Origin: Deltaproteobacteria bacterium
GTDB lineage: Bacteria > Myxococcota_A > UBA9042 > PHBI01
Assembly (NCBI GenBank): GCA_020632715.1
Contig: JACKFA010000002.1
Span: 1,285,712 to 1,349,711 of the forward strand
Length of the DNA stretch: 64,000 nt
Direction of reading: 5' to 3'
Positions within the stretch are counted from its first letter, which is position 1; each line of letters starts with the position of its first letter. A model generated the notes under the pieces. That model searched no databases, was not told the origin of the DNA, and was given only the letters and a program-made list of their open reading frames with translations. A program made the translations under genes and the position numbers. Of this stretch, positions 11,768-21,024 are shown piece by piece.

Positions 11768-12679
11768 ATGATCGCCTCTGCCCGCCTCGTCGAGCTGTTC
11801 TGCGCCGTCGCCGAAGCCGGGAGCTTCACGGCGGCAGCCCGCGAGCTCGGCGTCACCCAGGGGGCCGTGAGCCGCGGCGTCAAGGCGCTCGAGGAGTCGC
11901 TCGGCGTGACGCTCTTCCGCCGCACCACGCGCGCGGTCGAGCTCACCGACGCCGGCGCCGTCTACTTCGCGCAGTGCCGCTTCGCCCTCCACGTCCTCGA
12001 GGAGGCGGAGCGCTCGCTCAGCGCCGAGCAGGCCGAGCCGGCCGGCCTCGTCCGCCTCAGCGTGCCGCCGACCCTCGGCCACACCGTGGTGCTGCCCGCG
12101 CTCGCCGAGCTCGCCGCCCTCCACCCGCTCATCACGCTCGAGGTCAACGTCTCGAACCAGAACGTCGACCTCGTCGCCGACCGCTTCGACCTCGCCATCC
12201 GCATGGGGCCACTCCAGGACTCGACGCACCGCCTGCGCCGCCTCAGCGACGCGTCCATCGGCGTCTTCGCGAGCCCCCGCTACCTCGCCGATCACGGCGC
12301 TCCGACGAGCCTCGACGCGCTCTCCGCGCATCGCTGCGTCACGTTCGTCCGGCCCAGCACCGGGCGCCCCTTGCCCTGGATCTTCCGCGGCGAAGGCGGC
12401 GAGCCGGTGGAGGTCGCGCCGCCCGACACCCTCCGCTGCTCCGGCGACGCGCTCGGCGCCCTGACCCTCGCCCGCGCCGGTGCAGGCCTCGTCCAGAGCT
12501 TTCACTTCCTCGTCAGAGACGACCTCGACAGCGGCGCTCTCACCGAGGTGCTCGCGCCCTTCGGCGGCCGCACGACGCCCTTCTCCCTGCTCCAGCCCGC
12601 GCAGCCCGGCTCACTCGCCGCGCGCGTCGTCGCCGACTTCCTCGTCGCCCGCTGCTCGGCCGCGCCGAGCGCCGCCTGA
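11768..12679 (+). CDS. LysR-family transcriptional regulator
   Basis: 303 residues, standard for the family. The N-terminal winged HTH is classic: FCAVAEAGSFTAAARELGVTQ followed by AVSRGVKALEESLGVTLFRRTTR. A periplasmic-binding-protein-like effector domain follows (VRLSVPPTLGHTVVLPALAEL; FDLAIRMGPL). The start is ATG 11768, with GGAG at 11757-11760. It is divergent from the DJ-1/PfpI gene, so a role in carbonyl or oxidative stress control is inferred from position only. Confidence 0.93.
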   Translation: MIASARLVELFCAVAEAGSFTAAARELGVTQGAVSRGVKALEESLGVTLFRRTTRAVELTDAGAVYFAQCRFALHVLEEAERSLSAEQAEPAGLVRLSVPPTLGHTVVLPALAELAALHPLITLEVNVSNQNVDLVADRFDLAIRMGPLQDSTHRLRRLSDASIGVFASPRYLADHGAPTSLDALSAHRCVTFVRPSTGRPLPWIFRGEGGEPVEVAPPDTLRCSGDALGALTLARAGAGLVQSFHFLVRDDLDSGALTEVLAPFGGRTTPFSLLQPAQPGSLAARVVADFLVARCSAAPSAA

Positions 12680-12696
12680 CCACCGCGCGCCGGCCC

Positions 12697-13371
12697 TCAC
12701 ATCCCGCGGCGGTCCCACTGCACGTCGCGCAGGAAGCTCCCGCTCAGGTACTCGCGCTCGATCATCGTCGCGGTCTCCTCGGCGTCCTTGTAGTCCTCCC
12801 ACGGGATCCGGATGACCGGCACCATCCGCGCGATGTCCACGATGAACTTCTCGTACTCCGCGTGCAGCGCCCGCAGGTACTCGATGGAGATCCCCGACTC
12901 CACCGCCCGCTCCCGCTCCTTGATCCGCGCGAGCGACGTCTCCGGGCCGAGGTCGAGGTAGACGATGAGGTGCGGGCGGCACATGAAGTTCGACATGTGC
13001 CGGAAGAGCTCGAGGTACGTGCGGTAGTCCCGCTCCTCCATGAGCCCCTGATCGACGAGCGTCTTCGCGAACACCGCGTCTTCGTAGATCGTGCGGTCCT
13101 GCACCGCGCCGATCCCGCGCCAGATGATCTCCTGGTGCTGCTGGAAGCGGCGGTTCAACAAGTAGATCTGCGTCGCGAACGAGTAGCGCGCCGTGTCGCG
13201 GTAGAAGTCCGCGAGGTACTCGTTGTCCGCCACCGGCTCGAAGTACACGGGCAGATCGAGGTGCGCGCCGAGCGCCTTCGCGAGCGTCGTCTTGCCCGCG
13301 CCGATGAGGCCGGCGATGCCGATGAACAGCTCCTGCAGGCGGGGTACGCTCACGGCGCGCTCCTGGTCCAC
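12697..13371 (-). CDS. Deoxynucleoside kinase
   Basis: A 224-residue member of the deoxyribonucleoside kinase family (dNK/dGK/dCK). The P-loop GLIGAGKTT is at residues 21-29. Downstream are the family's DRTIYED motif, with the catalytic-region Asp-Arg, the Arg-rich lid (IKERERAVE) and a C-terminal VPVIRIPWED motif. It phosphorylates deoxynucleosides for dNTP salvage; base preference cannot be read from the sequence. Convergent with the LysR gene, with 17 bases between stops. Confidence 0.88.
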   Translation of the reverse strand: MDQERAVSVPRLQELFIGIAGLIGAGKTTLAKALGAHLDLPVYFEPVADNEYLADFYRDTARYSFATQIYLLNRRFQQHQEIIWRGIGAVQDRTIYEDAVFAKTLVDQGLMEERDYRTYLELFRHMSNFMCRPHLIVYLDLGPETSLARIKERERAVESGISIEYLRALHAEYEKFIVDIARMVPVIRIPWEDYKDAEETATMIEREYLSGSFLRDVQWDRRGM

Positions 13372-13447
13372 GTGTCCGGGGGAGCCGGGACACTACCCGG
13401 AAAGGCGCGCCGAGGTCCACGGCTTCGGGCCGCCGCCTCCGCCCCCG

Positions 13448-14740
13448 CTACATGCCGAGCGCCGCCGCGAGGTCCACGCCCGGGATCGCGTTCCGGTTCT
13501 GCGTGACCATGTCGCGCGCCGCCTTCGTCAGCCCCTCCTCGACCATCGACTTCGAGAGCCCGCGCACGAACTGCGGGTCGAGGTCGCCGCGCTGCGCCGC
13601 GATGCCCACCCCGAGCTCCGGCGGGGCCCCGTGCTGCGCCGCGCCGGCCGCCGCCGCGATGAGCCGGATGAGGCTCTCGAAGCCCGCCGCCGTGGCCCCC
13701 GAGCCGAGGAGCGTGAAGCGGTCGAGCGTGACCTGCCCGCCGCGATGCAGCGTCAGGCTCTCGAGCCGCGCGATGGGCTTGCCGTCCTTCTCGAGCGTGA
13801 TCCCGTCGCTCGACAGGCCGAGGCTCTGGATCGTCGCCGCCTGCGCCGCCTCGCCCGCGCTCCGCGCGCCCTGGAGGCGCGGCAGGTTCGCCGCCCCCTG
13901 CGCGTTCGCCGTGATCGCCGCGCCCGACGGGATCGACACCCCCACGCCATCCTGCATCTGCGCGAACGGCGCCTGCATCCGCAGCGTCGCCGACAGCGCC
14001 GTCACCGACGCGTCCGCCGCCGTCACGTCGCCGCCGCCGCCGCCCGCGTCCGGCAGGTTCTCGAAGTTCGTCTTGATGCGCGCGAGCGTCCCCATGATGT
14101 CGCGGTCGCTGAACGGGTCGTACCCCGGCCGCGCCATGGCCGTCCCCGCGATCGCCCCGCTCAGCATCCCCGTGATCGACCCGCGCGCGCGGTCGGTCAT
14201 GTCGATGAAGCCCTCGCCGAGCCCGCGGATGAGGTGCACGTTCGCGAACGGCGCCCCGGTCCCGAAGTTCACCCCGGCGCTCCAGATCGACATGTTCTGC
14301 GCCGGCCACTGCGCGTCGATGTCGAGCGTCGGCGACGTCGTCACGCGCAGCTCGTTCCGGCTGACGCTGATCGTCACCGTCGTGGCGTACATCGTGCGGA
14401 TCGAATACTGCCAGCTGCCCTGGAGCGTCTTCCCGGCCGGGATCCGGCCGCTCACCGAAAGGTTCTCGAGCCGCACCTGCGACGGCGTGCTCTCGTCGAC
14501 CGACGCCGCCGGCCCCGCGCCCGCGCCCCCGCGCTCCTGCGCCTGGGCGCCTGCGCCGCCACGCTGCTCGGTCGTCTGCGCGCCGCCCGGCGCGAGCATC
14601 TGAACGGCCTCGTCGTAGGTCGCCCCGCGGAGGTCGCCGTGCAACGCGCCGCCGCGCTCGGCCTGCGAGGCGCCACCTCCGCCGCTCGGCTGCTGGCTCT
14701 GCTCGGACTGGTTGCGGCTCGGGGACAGGACGGGGTTCAT
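13448..14740 (-). CDS. Protein of unknown function with low-complexity N terminus
   Basis: 430 residues starting MNPVLSPSRNQSEQSQQPSGG, with GAGGT about seven bases upstream. The first 100 residues are Gln/Gly/Ala-rich and disordered, and include the short motif LRGATYDEAVQMLAPGG. The rest is predicted beta-rich with amphipathic strands (TVTISVSRNELRVTTSPTLDI; LEKDGKPIARLESLTLHRGG) and a central GSITGMLSGAIAGTAMA stretch. There is no signal peptide, so it is cytoplasmic or exported by a dedicated machine. Leader motifs of this 'LxGxSYDEAxxxLxP' style occur in some deltaproteobacterial proteins linked to contractile injection systems, but no such system is in the window. The function is unknown. 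Confidence 0.8.
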   Translation of the reverse strand: MNPVLSPSRNQSEQSQQPSGGGGASQAERGGALHGDLRGATYDEAVQMLAPGGAQTTEQRGGAGAQAQERGGAGAGPAASVDESTPSQVRLENLSVSGRIPAGKTLQGSWQYSIRTMYATTVTISVSRNELRVTTSPTLDIDAQWPAQNMSIWSAGVNFGTGAPFANVHLIRGLGEGFIDMTDRARGSITGMLSGAIAGTAMARPGYDPFSDRDIMGTLARIKTNFENLPDAGGGGGDVTAADASVTALSATLRMQAPFAQMQDGVGVSIPSGAAITANAQGAANLPRLQGARSAGEAAQAATIQSLGLSSDGITLEKDGKPIARLESLTLHRGGQVTLDRFTLLGSGATAAGFESLIRLIAAAAGAAQHGAPPELGVGIAAQRGDLDPQFVRGLSKSMVEEGLTKAARDMVTQNRNAIPGVDLAAALGM

Positions 14741-14894
14741 GCGTACCTCGTGGTGACGACACGGGTCGTACGGAGCGGGACCGAACCGCGGCCCGCAGCA
14801 TACGGCTCGCCGCCGCGCGCGCCAAGGGGAAGGCACGCGCGCGCGCCTCGCGCGATCGCCATCGCCCGTAACCCGCCGGCACCGAACGCGAGAA

Positions 14895-14923
14895 GCCCCC
14901 CCGGCCGAGGGGGCCAGGGGGGC
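14895..14923. terminator. GC hairpin in the gap after the 14960-16225 gene
   Basis: GCCCCCC (14895-14901) can pair with GGGGGGC (14917-14923) around a loop that itself contains CC/GG pairs. It lies 37 bases downstream of the stop of the upstream minus-strand lipoprotein gene. No T tract follows. Confidence 0.35.
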
Positions 14924-14959
14924 GACGATCACGATCGCAGCGCGCTCAGCGCGGCGTCG

Positions 14960-16225
14960 TCACTCCGCCGGCGCGTCGCTCGGGCGCTCCGTCGAGAGCG
15001 GCTCCGGGCGGACGCACGCGTCGGGGCCGGGCTCCATCACGCAGGCGCAGAGGTCGGCGTCGGCGTTCTCCGCGTCCGGCTCGCAGGCGCAGTCGGGCGC
15101 CGGCGGCGCCGGCAGCGCGAGGTCCACGTCGCAGCTGGGTGCCGCGCCATCGAGGCAGCGCGCGAGCCAGTGCCCCTGCGCCATGCCCTCACCGCCCTCG
15201 GCCGCCACGCGGTACATCCCCGCGAGCACCCCCTGCACCTCGCGGCCACGGAGCGTCCAGACGCCGCGGAACGCGCCGCCGTCAGCGTCGACGCCGTCCG
15301 GGAACGGCGCGTAGCTGCCCTTCAGGACGCCCCGGCGCTCGTTCATCGGCCCGAGGAAGAAGCCCTTGAAGAGCCGCCGCTCACCGACCTTGCCCCAGAC
15401 GCCCGCGACCCGCCCGACGAGCGCGCCGTCGTGGCCGAAGACCTTGCCGCCGAAGATCCCGCCGCGCGCGTCCTTCCGCTCCCAACGGAGCCGCATGAGC
15501 CCGTGCGGGCAGCGGTGCGCCATGACCGTGCTCACGAGGAGCGCGTTCCCGGCGTCGTCGACGCGGAACGCCTCATGGTAGCCGTCGAGCAGATCCGCGA
15601 TGGGGACGGACTTCTGGAAGACGCCCGTCCGGAAGCTCAGCGTACCGCCGAGAGACGCCATCCGCCGCGGCACGACGAGCCGCACGAGCACGCCGTCGTG
15701 GTGCGGGCCGGTCACGGTCGAGAACGCGACGATCTGCGGGTCCCCGTCGCGCACGAGGTGGTCGGTCGCCTCGAAGCGGACCTTGCGGAGCGGCCGCACG
15801 CGCCCGACGCTCGTCGTGATCCCGCCGCGCCACGTCGTCGTCGCCTCGAAGTCGGGATCGGCGATGGGCTTGCCCCAGACGAAGAGGACCGTGCGCGCGA
15901 TGACGTCCGGACCCTCGTCGGCGACGTCCTCGTCGAGCTCGCCCGGGTCGACCTCGTCGGCGGACGGGACCTCCTCGCCCTCGTCGCCGCCCATCGCGTC
16001 GCCGAGCGCGTCGATGAGCGGCTCGGGGTTCGCGTCGTCCGTGAACGAGTCGTCCGACGCCTCGTCGCCCGTGAGCGCGAAGCCGGCGTAGGCGACCGTG
16101 TTCGGGTCGTCGTTGGTGGTCGTCGTGCCGGTCGTCCCCCCGGCGTCGCACGCGGCGGCGCCGAGCCCGAGAGCCGCGGCGAGCGCGGCGGTCGTGACGA
16201 GGTGCAGGCGGTTCTGAAGGCGCAT
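14960..16225 (-). CDS. Acidic lipoprotein of unknown function
   Basis: 421 residues. The signal peptide MRLQNRLHLVTTAALAAALG ends in the lipobox GAAAC. A Thr/Gly and Asp/Glu-rich linker follows to about residue 110. The central domain repeats short strands with GxWGK and GVxGxY-like patterns (RVAGVWGKVGERRLFKGFF; GSYAPF; FRGVWTLRGREVQG), as in an all-beta barrel or propeller. The C terminus carries six Cys in a short segment. The family is not recognised. A sigma54-like element lies 73 bases upstream. Confidence 0.85.
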   Translation of the reverse strand: MRLQNRLHLVTTAALAAALGLGAAACDAGGTTGTTTTNDDPNTVAYAGFALTGDEASDDSFTDDANPEPLIDALGDAMGGDEGEEVPSADEVDPGELDEDVADEGPDVIARTVLFVWGKPIADPDFEATTTWRGGITTSVGRVRPLRKVRFEATDHLVRDGDPQIVAFSTVTGPHHDGVLVRLVVPRRMASLGGTLSFRTGVFQKSVPIADLLDGYHEAFRVDDAGNALLVSTVMAHRCPHGLMRLRWERKDARGGIFGGKVFGHDGALVGRVAGVWGKVGERRLFKGFFLGPMNERRGVLKGSYAPFPDGVDADGGAFRGVWTLRGREVQGVLAGMYRVAAEGGEGMAQGHWLARCLDGAAPSCDVDLALPAPPAPDCACEPDAENADADLCACVMEPGPDACVRPEPLSTERPSDAPAE

Positions 16226-16297
16226 GGTCGGTCTCCCCTGGTCTGTCGGTGGTCGCGTTCGGCCAGCCCCTCGTGCCAGCCACGCAACGCCTCCAAC

Positions 16298-16312
16298 GCA
16301 GGGTCCGTGCCA
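16298..16312 (-). promoter_or_regulatory. Possible sigma54 promoter
   Basis: The minus strand reads TGGCACG-GACC-CTGC. This differs from TGGCACG-N4-TTGC at one position and keeps the invariant GG and GC at exact spacing. It would give a leader of about 60 bases for the lipoprotein starting at 16225. Confidence 0.4.
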
Positions 16313-16378
16313 CCGCCATAACCTGCTGGAACCGTGGGAGAATCGCGCGCGCCAGGCGCCCGCTGTCTCCGCTGGTTG

Positions 16379-17353
16379 TCAGCCCTGTCGCCGGTCGCTG
16401 TCTCCGCTCGGAGACACCGCCCGCGCGTTCGCCCCCGGGAGCCCCGCGAGCGCCTCGTGGAGCGTCGCGTCGTGCGCCGGCGGCGCCCCGAGCCCGAGCA
16501 CCGTGGGGCGCGCGTTCTGCGCGAGCGCGACCGCCGCGAGCAGCGCCTTCTCGGCGCCCCCGACGACCGCCCGCCCGACGCCGAGCGCGTCGCCGCCGCG
16601 CCGCCGCAGCACCGTCCCGATCCCGCGGTACAGGCGGCTCGCGAGCAGGATCGCCTGCCGCGGCGCCGGCGGGATGAAGCGCAGCCCGAGGTCCGCCGAC
16701 GCGTAGTAGCGGTCGGCGAGCGCGAGCACGTCGAGGACGACCTCCGCGACGAGCCCGCGCGGGACCTCGCCCCGGACGAGCGCGTCGCCGCTCCCGCCGG
16801 CCGCCCGGAGGCGCGTCTCCGGCAGGTACACCCGGTCGCGCCCCGCGTCCTCGAGCACGTCGCGGCAGATGTTCGTGAGCTGCATCCCCACACCGAGGTC
16901 GACCGCGTGCGGGAGCGCCCGCGCGTCGCTCACGCCGAGCACCGGGCACATCATGAGCCCGACCGTCCCGGCCACGCGGTACGCGTAGCGCAGGAGCTCC
17001 CGGTCGTCGGCGACCCGCACGCGCCCGACGTCCGACGCGACCCCGCGCACGAGCTCCCGCGCCGCCCCGATGTCCGCCCCGAGCGCCCGATACGCCGCGA
17101 CGATCGGCCGCGCGGCCGCGTCCCCGCGGAGCTCCGCGTCGAGCGCGGCGATCTCGCGGGCGGCCTCTTCCGCGCTCGGCGCCTCGTCGACGCTGTCGTC
17201 GACGAGCCGGCAGAAGGCGTAGAGCACGGCGACCCGGTCGCGCGTCGCCGCCGGCAGGAGCCCTGCCGCGCGGTCGAACGAGCGGGCGTGGCGCGCCATC
17301 ACCTCGCGACACGCGGCGACGAGCGCCGGATCGAGCGCCGCCGCGCCGCTCAT
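16379..17353 (-). CDS. crtB: Phytoene/squalene synthase
   Basis: 324 residues. Condenses two prenyl diphosphates, in the carotenoid case two geranylgeranyl diphosphates to phytoene. Both Asp-rich substrate-Mg motifs are present: DDSVD at residues 52-56 and NICRDVLEDAGRDR at about 160-173, followed by VYLP. The ATG at 17353 overlaps the TGA of the desaturase gene (ATGA), so the pair is translationally coupled and this is likely phytoene rather than squalene synthase. The gene ends 153 bases before the next gene. Confidence 0.92.
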   Translation of the reverse strand: MSGAAALDPALVAACREVMARHARSFDRAAGLLPAATRDRVAVLYAFCRLVDDSVDEAPSAEEAAREIAALDAELRGDAAARPIVAAYRALGADIGAARELVRGVASDVGRVRVADDRELLRYAYRVAGTVGLMMCPVLGVSDARALPHAVDLGVGMQLTNICRDVLEDAGRDRVYLPETRLRAAGGSGDALVRGEVPRGLVAEVVLDVLALADRYYASADLGLRFIPPAPRQAILLASRLYRGIGTVLRRRGGDALGVGRAVVGGAEKALLAAVALAQNARPTVLGLGAPPAHDATLHEALAGLPGANARAVSPSGDSDRRQG

Positions 17354-18846
17354 GCGCCCGTGGCGCGCGCGGCCCCGCGCCGCGCGTCCGGCACCACGCG
17401 GTCGAGCACCCGCGCGGTGTTGAGCACCCCGGGGAGCCCGCCGCCCGGGTGCGTCCCCGCCCCGACGAAGTAGAGCCCGCCGACGTCCTCCGAGCGGTTG
17501 TGGTAGCGGAACCACGCCGACTGCGTGAGCAGCGGCTCCGGGCCGAACGCGGCGCCGTCCGCCGAGCGCAGCTCGCGCGCGAAGTACTCGGGCGTCACGT
17601 GGAACTTCACCGTCAGCGACTCGCGGAGCCCGGGCAGGAGCCGCCGCTCGAGGTGCTCGAGGATCCGCGCCTCGTAGCGCGGCCCCTCCTCGGCCCAGTC
17701 GATGTCCGCGCGCAGGTTCGGCACCGGCGAGAGCACGTAGAACGCCTCGTGCCCGGGCGGCGCCAGGCTCGCGTCGGTGCGCGTCGGGGCGTGGAGGTAG
17801 AGCGAGAAGTCGTCGGCGAGGACCCTCTTGTCGAAGATGTCGGCGAGGAGCCCCTTGTAGCGCGGCCCGAGGAGGATCGTGTGGTGCGCGAGCTCGGGGT
17901 ACGTCCGGCTCGCGCCGAAATAGGCCACCACGAGGCTCATCGACTGCCGCGTGCGCGCGAGCGCGGCGTCGCCGTGCTTCGGGCGGTGACGCGGGTCGAT
18001 CATGCGCCCGTAGACCATCGTCGGGTCGGCGTTCGCGACCACGACGTCCGCCGCGAGGCGCTCCCCGGCGTCCGTCACGACGCCCGTGACGCGCCCGCCC
18101 TCGACGAGGATCTCCGCGACCGGCGTGTCGAGCCGCGTCTCGACGCCCTCCTCCTGCATCAGGCGCCACAGCGCCCCGACGAGCGCGGTCGTGCCGCCCT
18201 TCGCGAAGTGGACGCCCCACTTCCGCTCGAGCCAGTGGATGAGCAGGTAGATCGAGCTCGCGCGGAACGGGTTCCCGCCCACGAGCAGCGGCTCGAACGT
18301 GAAGACCTGCCGGAGCCGCTCATCCTTGATGTACCGGCTCACGAGCCCGTAGACCGACTTGTGGCTCTCGAGCCGCACCATCGCGGGCACGACCTTCAGC
18401 ATGTCGGTCACGCGCGAGAAGGGCTTGTCGGCGAGCCCCGTGTAGCCGACCTCGAAGATCCGGCGCGCGTGGTCGGCGAGCTTCCGGTAGCCGTCGACGT
18501 CGCGCGGCGAGAGGCGGGCGATCTGCGCGAGCAGGCGGTCCTCCTCGCCGACGTAGTCGAAGTGCGCGCCGTCGTCGAAGATCACGCGATAGAACGGGTC
18601 GACCGGCACGAGCTCGTAGTAGTCGCGCGGGTCCTTCCCGAAGAGCGCGAACAGCTCCTCGAAGAGGTAGGGCGCGGTGATGACGGTGGGGCCGGCGTCG
18701 AAGGTGTAGCCCCCCTCATGGAAGACCGCCGCGCGCCCGCCCGGCTCCCCGCGCGCCTCGCAGACGGTCACGTCGTAGCCGCGCGCGCGCAGTCGGAGCG
18801 CTGCTGCGAGCCCGCCGAAGCCGGCGCCGATGACGATCGCCTTCAT
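17350..18846 (-). CDS. crtI: Phytoene desaturase / carotenoid dehydrogenase
   Basis: 498 residues starting MKAIVIGAGFGGLAAALRLR, the FAD Rossmann motif. It has the CrtI-specific TFDAGPTVIT near residue 55 and the C-terminal FAD motif GLYFVGAGTHPGGGLPGV. It introduces double bonds into phytoene; the number of steps cannot be told from sequence. Coupled to crtB by a 4-base overlap. A longer in-frame extension to 18954 exists, but the ATG at 18846 matches the family N terminus exactly. Confidence 0.94.
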   Translation of the reverse strand: MKAIVIGAGFGGLAAALRLRARGYDVTVCEARGEPGGRAAVFHEGGYTFDAGPTVITAPYLFEELFALFGKDPRDYYELVPVDPFYRVIFDDGAHFDYVGEEDRLLAQIARLSPRDVDGYRKLADHARRIFEVGYTGLADKPFSRVTDMLKVVPAMVRLESHKSVYGLVSRYIKDERLRQVFTFEPLLVGGNPFRASSIYLLIHWLERKWGVHFAKGGTTALVGALWRLMQEEGVETRLDTPVAEILVEGGRVTGVVTDAGERLAADVVVANADPTMVYGRMIDPRHRPKHGDAALARTRQSMSLVVAYFGASRTYPELAHHTILLGPRYKGLLADIFDKRVLADDFSLYLHAPTRTDASLAPPGHEAFYVLSPVPNLRADIDWAEEGPRYEARILEHLERRLLPGLRESLTVKFHVTPEYFARELRSADGAAFGPEPLLTQSAWFRYHNRSEDVGGLYFVGAGTHPGGGLPGVLNTARVLDRVVPDARRGAARATGA

Positions 18847-18913
18847 CTTCTCCCCCTGGTGGCTGGTCCGCTTCCCGCGCCGGCGAACGGCGTGGCCGCG
18901 CGCGCGGGGCATT

Positions 18914-19501
18914 CTACACGGGGAGCGCCCGATCTGCTCGCGCGAACGCGTCACGCGCGCGCTCGACGCCGCGCTCGCTCCAGAGGACGGCGGCCCACAC
19001 GACGAGCGCGGCCACCTCGAGGTCGGCGCGCTCCACCGAGGCGGCTCGCGTCACGACCGGGAGCGGCGTCGGCGCCGTCACGTCGCACGCCGCGAGCGCG
19101 TCGAGGAGCGCGTCCGGTGCGAGCTCGCCGCGGCGTCTGCGGGCGACGGCGACGATGGCCGCGATGAGCTCGGCCTCCTCGGCAGTGACGAGCTCGTCCA
19201 CGGAGAGGTCACCGGCTCGGAGCGCCGCGACCACCGCCGCCGCGATCGCCGCGTCACGGTCGCGGTCCGCGCCCGCCCGGAAGCGGTGCTCCGGCGCGAG
19301 GTCGCCCGGCCGGCGCCCCACCTCGAGCGCGAGCGTCACGTGGTCCGCGGACTCGGCGACGTGGAGGCGCGGCGCCGCCACGGCGAGCGCAAAGATCCGC
19401 GCGCGCTCGCTCTCGCGCCCGAGCGCGCGCCAGAGTCGCTGGAGCGGCGGGCGCGGGCGGGGCGCGCCGAAGAGCCCGAGCACGCGGCGGAGGAGGCTCA
19501 C
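18914..19501 (-). CDS. Small protein of unknown function
   Basis: 195 residues, Ala/Arg/Glu-rich, mostly helical, with no signal peptide or clear membrane segment. It lies between livF and crtI on the same strand, with 18 and 67 bases to its neighbours, so it is probably co-transcribed. No family is recognised. Confidence 0.7.
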   Translation of the reverse strand: MSLLRRVLGLFGAPRPRPPLQRLWRALGRESERARIFALAVAAPRLHVAESADHVTLALEVGRRPGDLAPEHRFRAGADRDRDAAIAAAVVAALRAGDLSVDELVTAEEAELIAAIVAVARRRRGELAPDALLDALAACDVTAPTPLPVVTRAASVERADLEVAALVVWAAVLWSERGVERARDAFARADRALPV

Positions 19502-19519
19502 CGGATGAGCCGCGAGCGC

Positions 19520-20224
19520 TCAGACGCCGAGGTACGCATCGCGCACCTCGGGGTTCGCCGCGAGCTCGGCGGCCGGCCCGGACAGCGTGATGACGCCGGT
19601 CTCCATGACGTAGGCGCGATCGGCGATCTTGAGCGCCGCGTGCGCGTTCTGCTCGACGAGCAGGATCGTCGTCCCGCGGCTCCGGATGGTCTCGATCATC
19701 TCGAAGATCTGCTTCACGAACAGTGGCGCGAGCCCCATCGACGGCTCGTCGAGGAGCAGCATCTTCGGGCTCGAGAGCATCGCGCGCCCCATCGCGAGCA
19801 TCTGCTGCTCGCCGCCCGAGAGCGTACCGCCGAGCTGCTTGTCGCGCTCGCGGAGGCGCGGGAAGAAGCCGTAGACCTCGTCGATGTCGCGCTCGATCCG
19901 CGCGACGTCCCGCCGCAGGAACGCCCCGATGCGCAGGTTCTCGTGCACGGTCAGGTTCGCGAAGATCTGCCGCCCCTCGGGGCAGAGGATGAGGCCAGCG
20001 CCGACGCGCCCCGGCGTGTCGAGCTTCGCGACGTCCTGCCCGGCGTAGACCACCGCCCCCTCGCGCGGCGGGTTCAGCCCCATGATGGCACGCAGCGTCG
20101 TCGTCTTGCCGGCGCCGTTCGCGCCGATGAGCGTCACGATCTCGCCCTCGCGCACCTCGAGCGACACGCCCTTCAGCGCGTGGATGGCGTCGTAGTAGAC
20201 GTGGATGTCCTTCACCTCGAGCAC
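19520..20224 (-). CDS. livF: Branched-chain amino-acid ABC transporter ATPase (LivF type)
   Basis: 234 residues, the normal LivF length. Walker A GANGAGKTT at residues 34-42, signature TLSGGEQQML, Walker B MLLLDEPSMGLAP and the H-loop region LLVEQNAHAAL are all present. The start is GTG at 20224 (MLEVKDIHVYYD), five bases after the livG stop. It energises uptake together with LivG and the permeases LivH/LivM. Confidence 0.93.
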   Translation of the reverse strand: MLEVKDIHVYYDAIHALKGVSLEVREGEIVTLIGANGAGKTTTLRAIMGLNPPREGAVVYAGQDVAKLDTPGRVGAGLILCPEGRQIFANLTVHENLRIGAFLRRDVARIERDIDEVYGFFPRLRERDKQLGGTLSGGEQQMLAMGRAMLSSPKMLLLDEPSMGLAPLFVKQIFEMIETIRSRGTTILLVEQNAHAALKIADRAYVMETGVITLSGPAAELAANPEVRDAYLGV

Positions 20225-20229
20225 GCCGG

Positions 20230-21024
20230 CTACTCCTCGTCCCCGAGATAGGCCGCGATGACGGCCGGGTTCGCGCGCACCTCGGCGGGCGTGCCGGTCG
20301 CGATGATGCGGCCGTAGTCGAGCACGATGATGCGCTCGCACATCCGCATCACGAACTTCATGTCGTGCTCGATGAGGAGCAGCGTGAGATCGTGCCGCTT
20401 CCGGATGACGTGCAGCATCTCGCCGAGCTCGTCGGTCTCCTGCGGGTTCATCCCGGCGGCCGGCTCGTCGAGGATGAGCAGGCGCGGATCGGTCGCGAGC
20501 GCGCGCGCGATCTCGAGCCGCCGCTGCTCCCCGTACGCGAGGGCGCCGGCGCGCTCGTCGGCGTCGTCCGCGAGGCCGACGAGGTCGAGGAGCGCCCGGC
20601 TCTTCTCGGTGATCTCGCGCTCCCGCTCGCGGAAGCGGCGCGTGCGCAGGACGCTCGCGAGGATCCCGTAGCCGAGGCGCAGATCCATCGCGGTCTGCAC
20701 GTTCTCGAGCACCGACATGCGCCGGAACAGGCGGATGTTCTGGAACGTGCGCGCCACCCCGAGCGACGTGATCTGGTCCGGCCGGAGCCCCTTCGTGTCG
20801 CGCCCGCGCACGGCGATCGCGCCGGCCGTGAGCTCGTAGACGCCCGTGATGAGGTTGAAGACCGTGGTCTTCCCGGCGCCGTTCGGGCCGATGAGCCCGA
20901 CGACCTCGTGCTCGCCGAGGCGCGCCTCGAACCCCTCGACGGCCGTGAGCCCGCCGAAGCGCTTCGTGACGCCGCGCATCTCAAGGACCGGGACGCCCGC
21001 GGACGGGGCAGGGGCCGTGCTCAT
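20230..21024 (-). CDS. livG: Branched-chain amino-acid ABC transporter ATPase (LivG type)
   Basis: 264 residues. Walker A GPNGAGKTT at about residues 45-53, the LivG-typical ARTFQNIRLF, signature LAYGEQRRLEIARAL, Walker B LLILDEPAAGMNP, and LLLIEHDMKFVM. The signature is AYGEQ rather than SGGQ, which is normal in this subfamily. The ATG at 21024 overlaps the livM stop by four bases. Confidence 0.94.
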   Translation of the reverse strand: MSTAPAPSAGVPVLEMRGVTKRFGGLTAVEGFEARLGEHEVVGLIGPNGAGKTTVFNLITGVYELTAGAIAVRGRDTKGLRPDQITSLGVARTFQNIRLFRRMSVLENVQTAMDLRLGYGILASVLRTRRFREREREITEKSRALLDLVGLADDADERAGALAYGEQRRLEIARALATDPRLLILDEPAAGMNPQETDELGEMLHVIRKRHDLTLLLIEHDMKFVMRMCERIIVLDYGRIIATGTPAEVRANPAVIAAYLGDEE

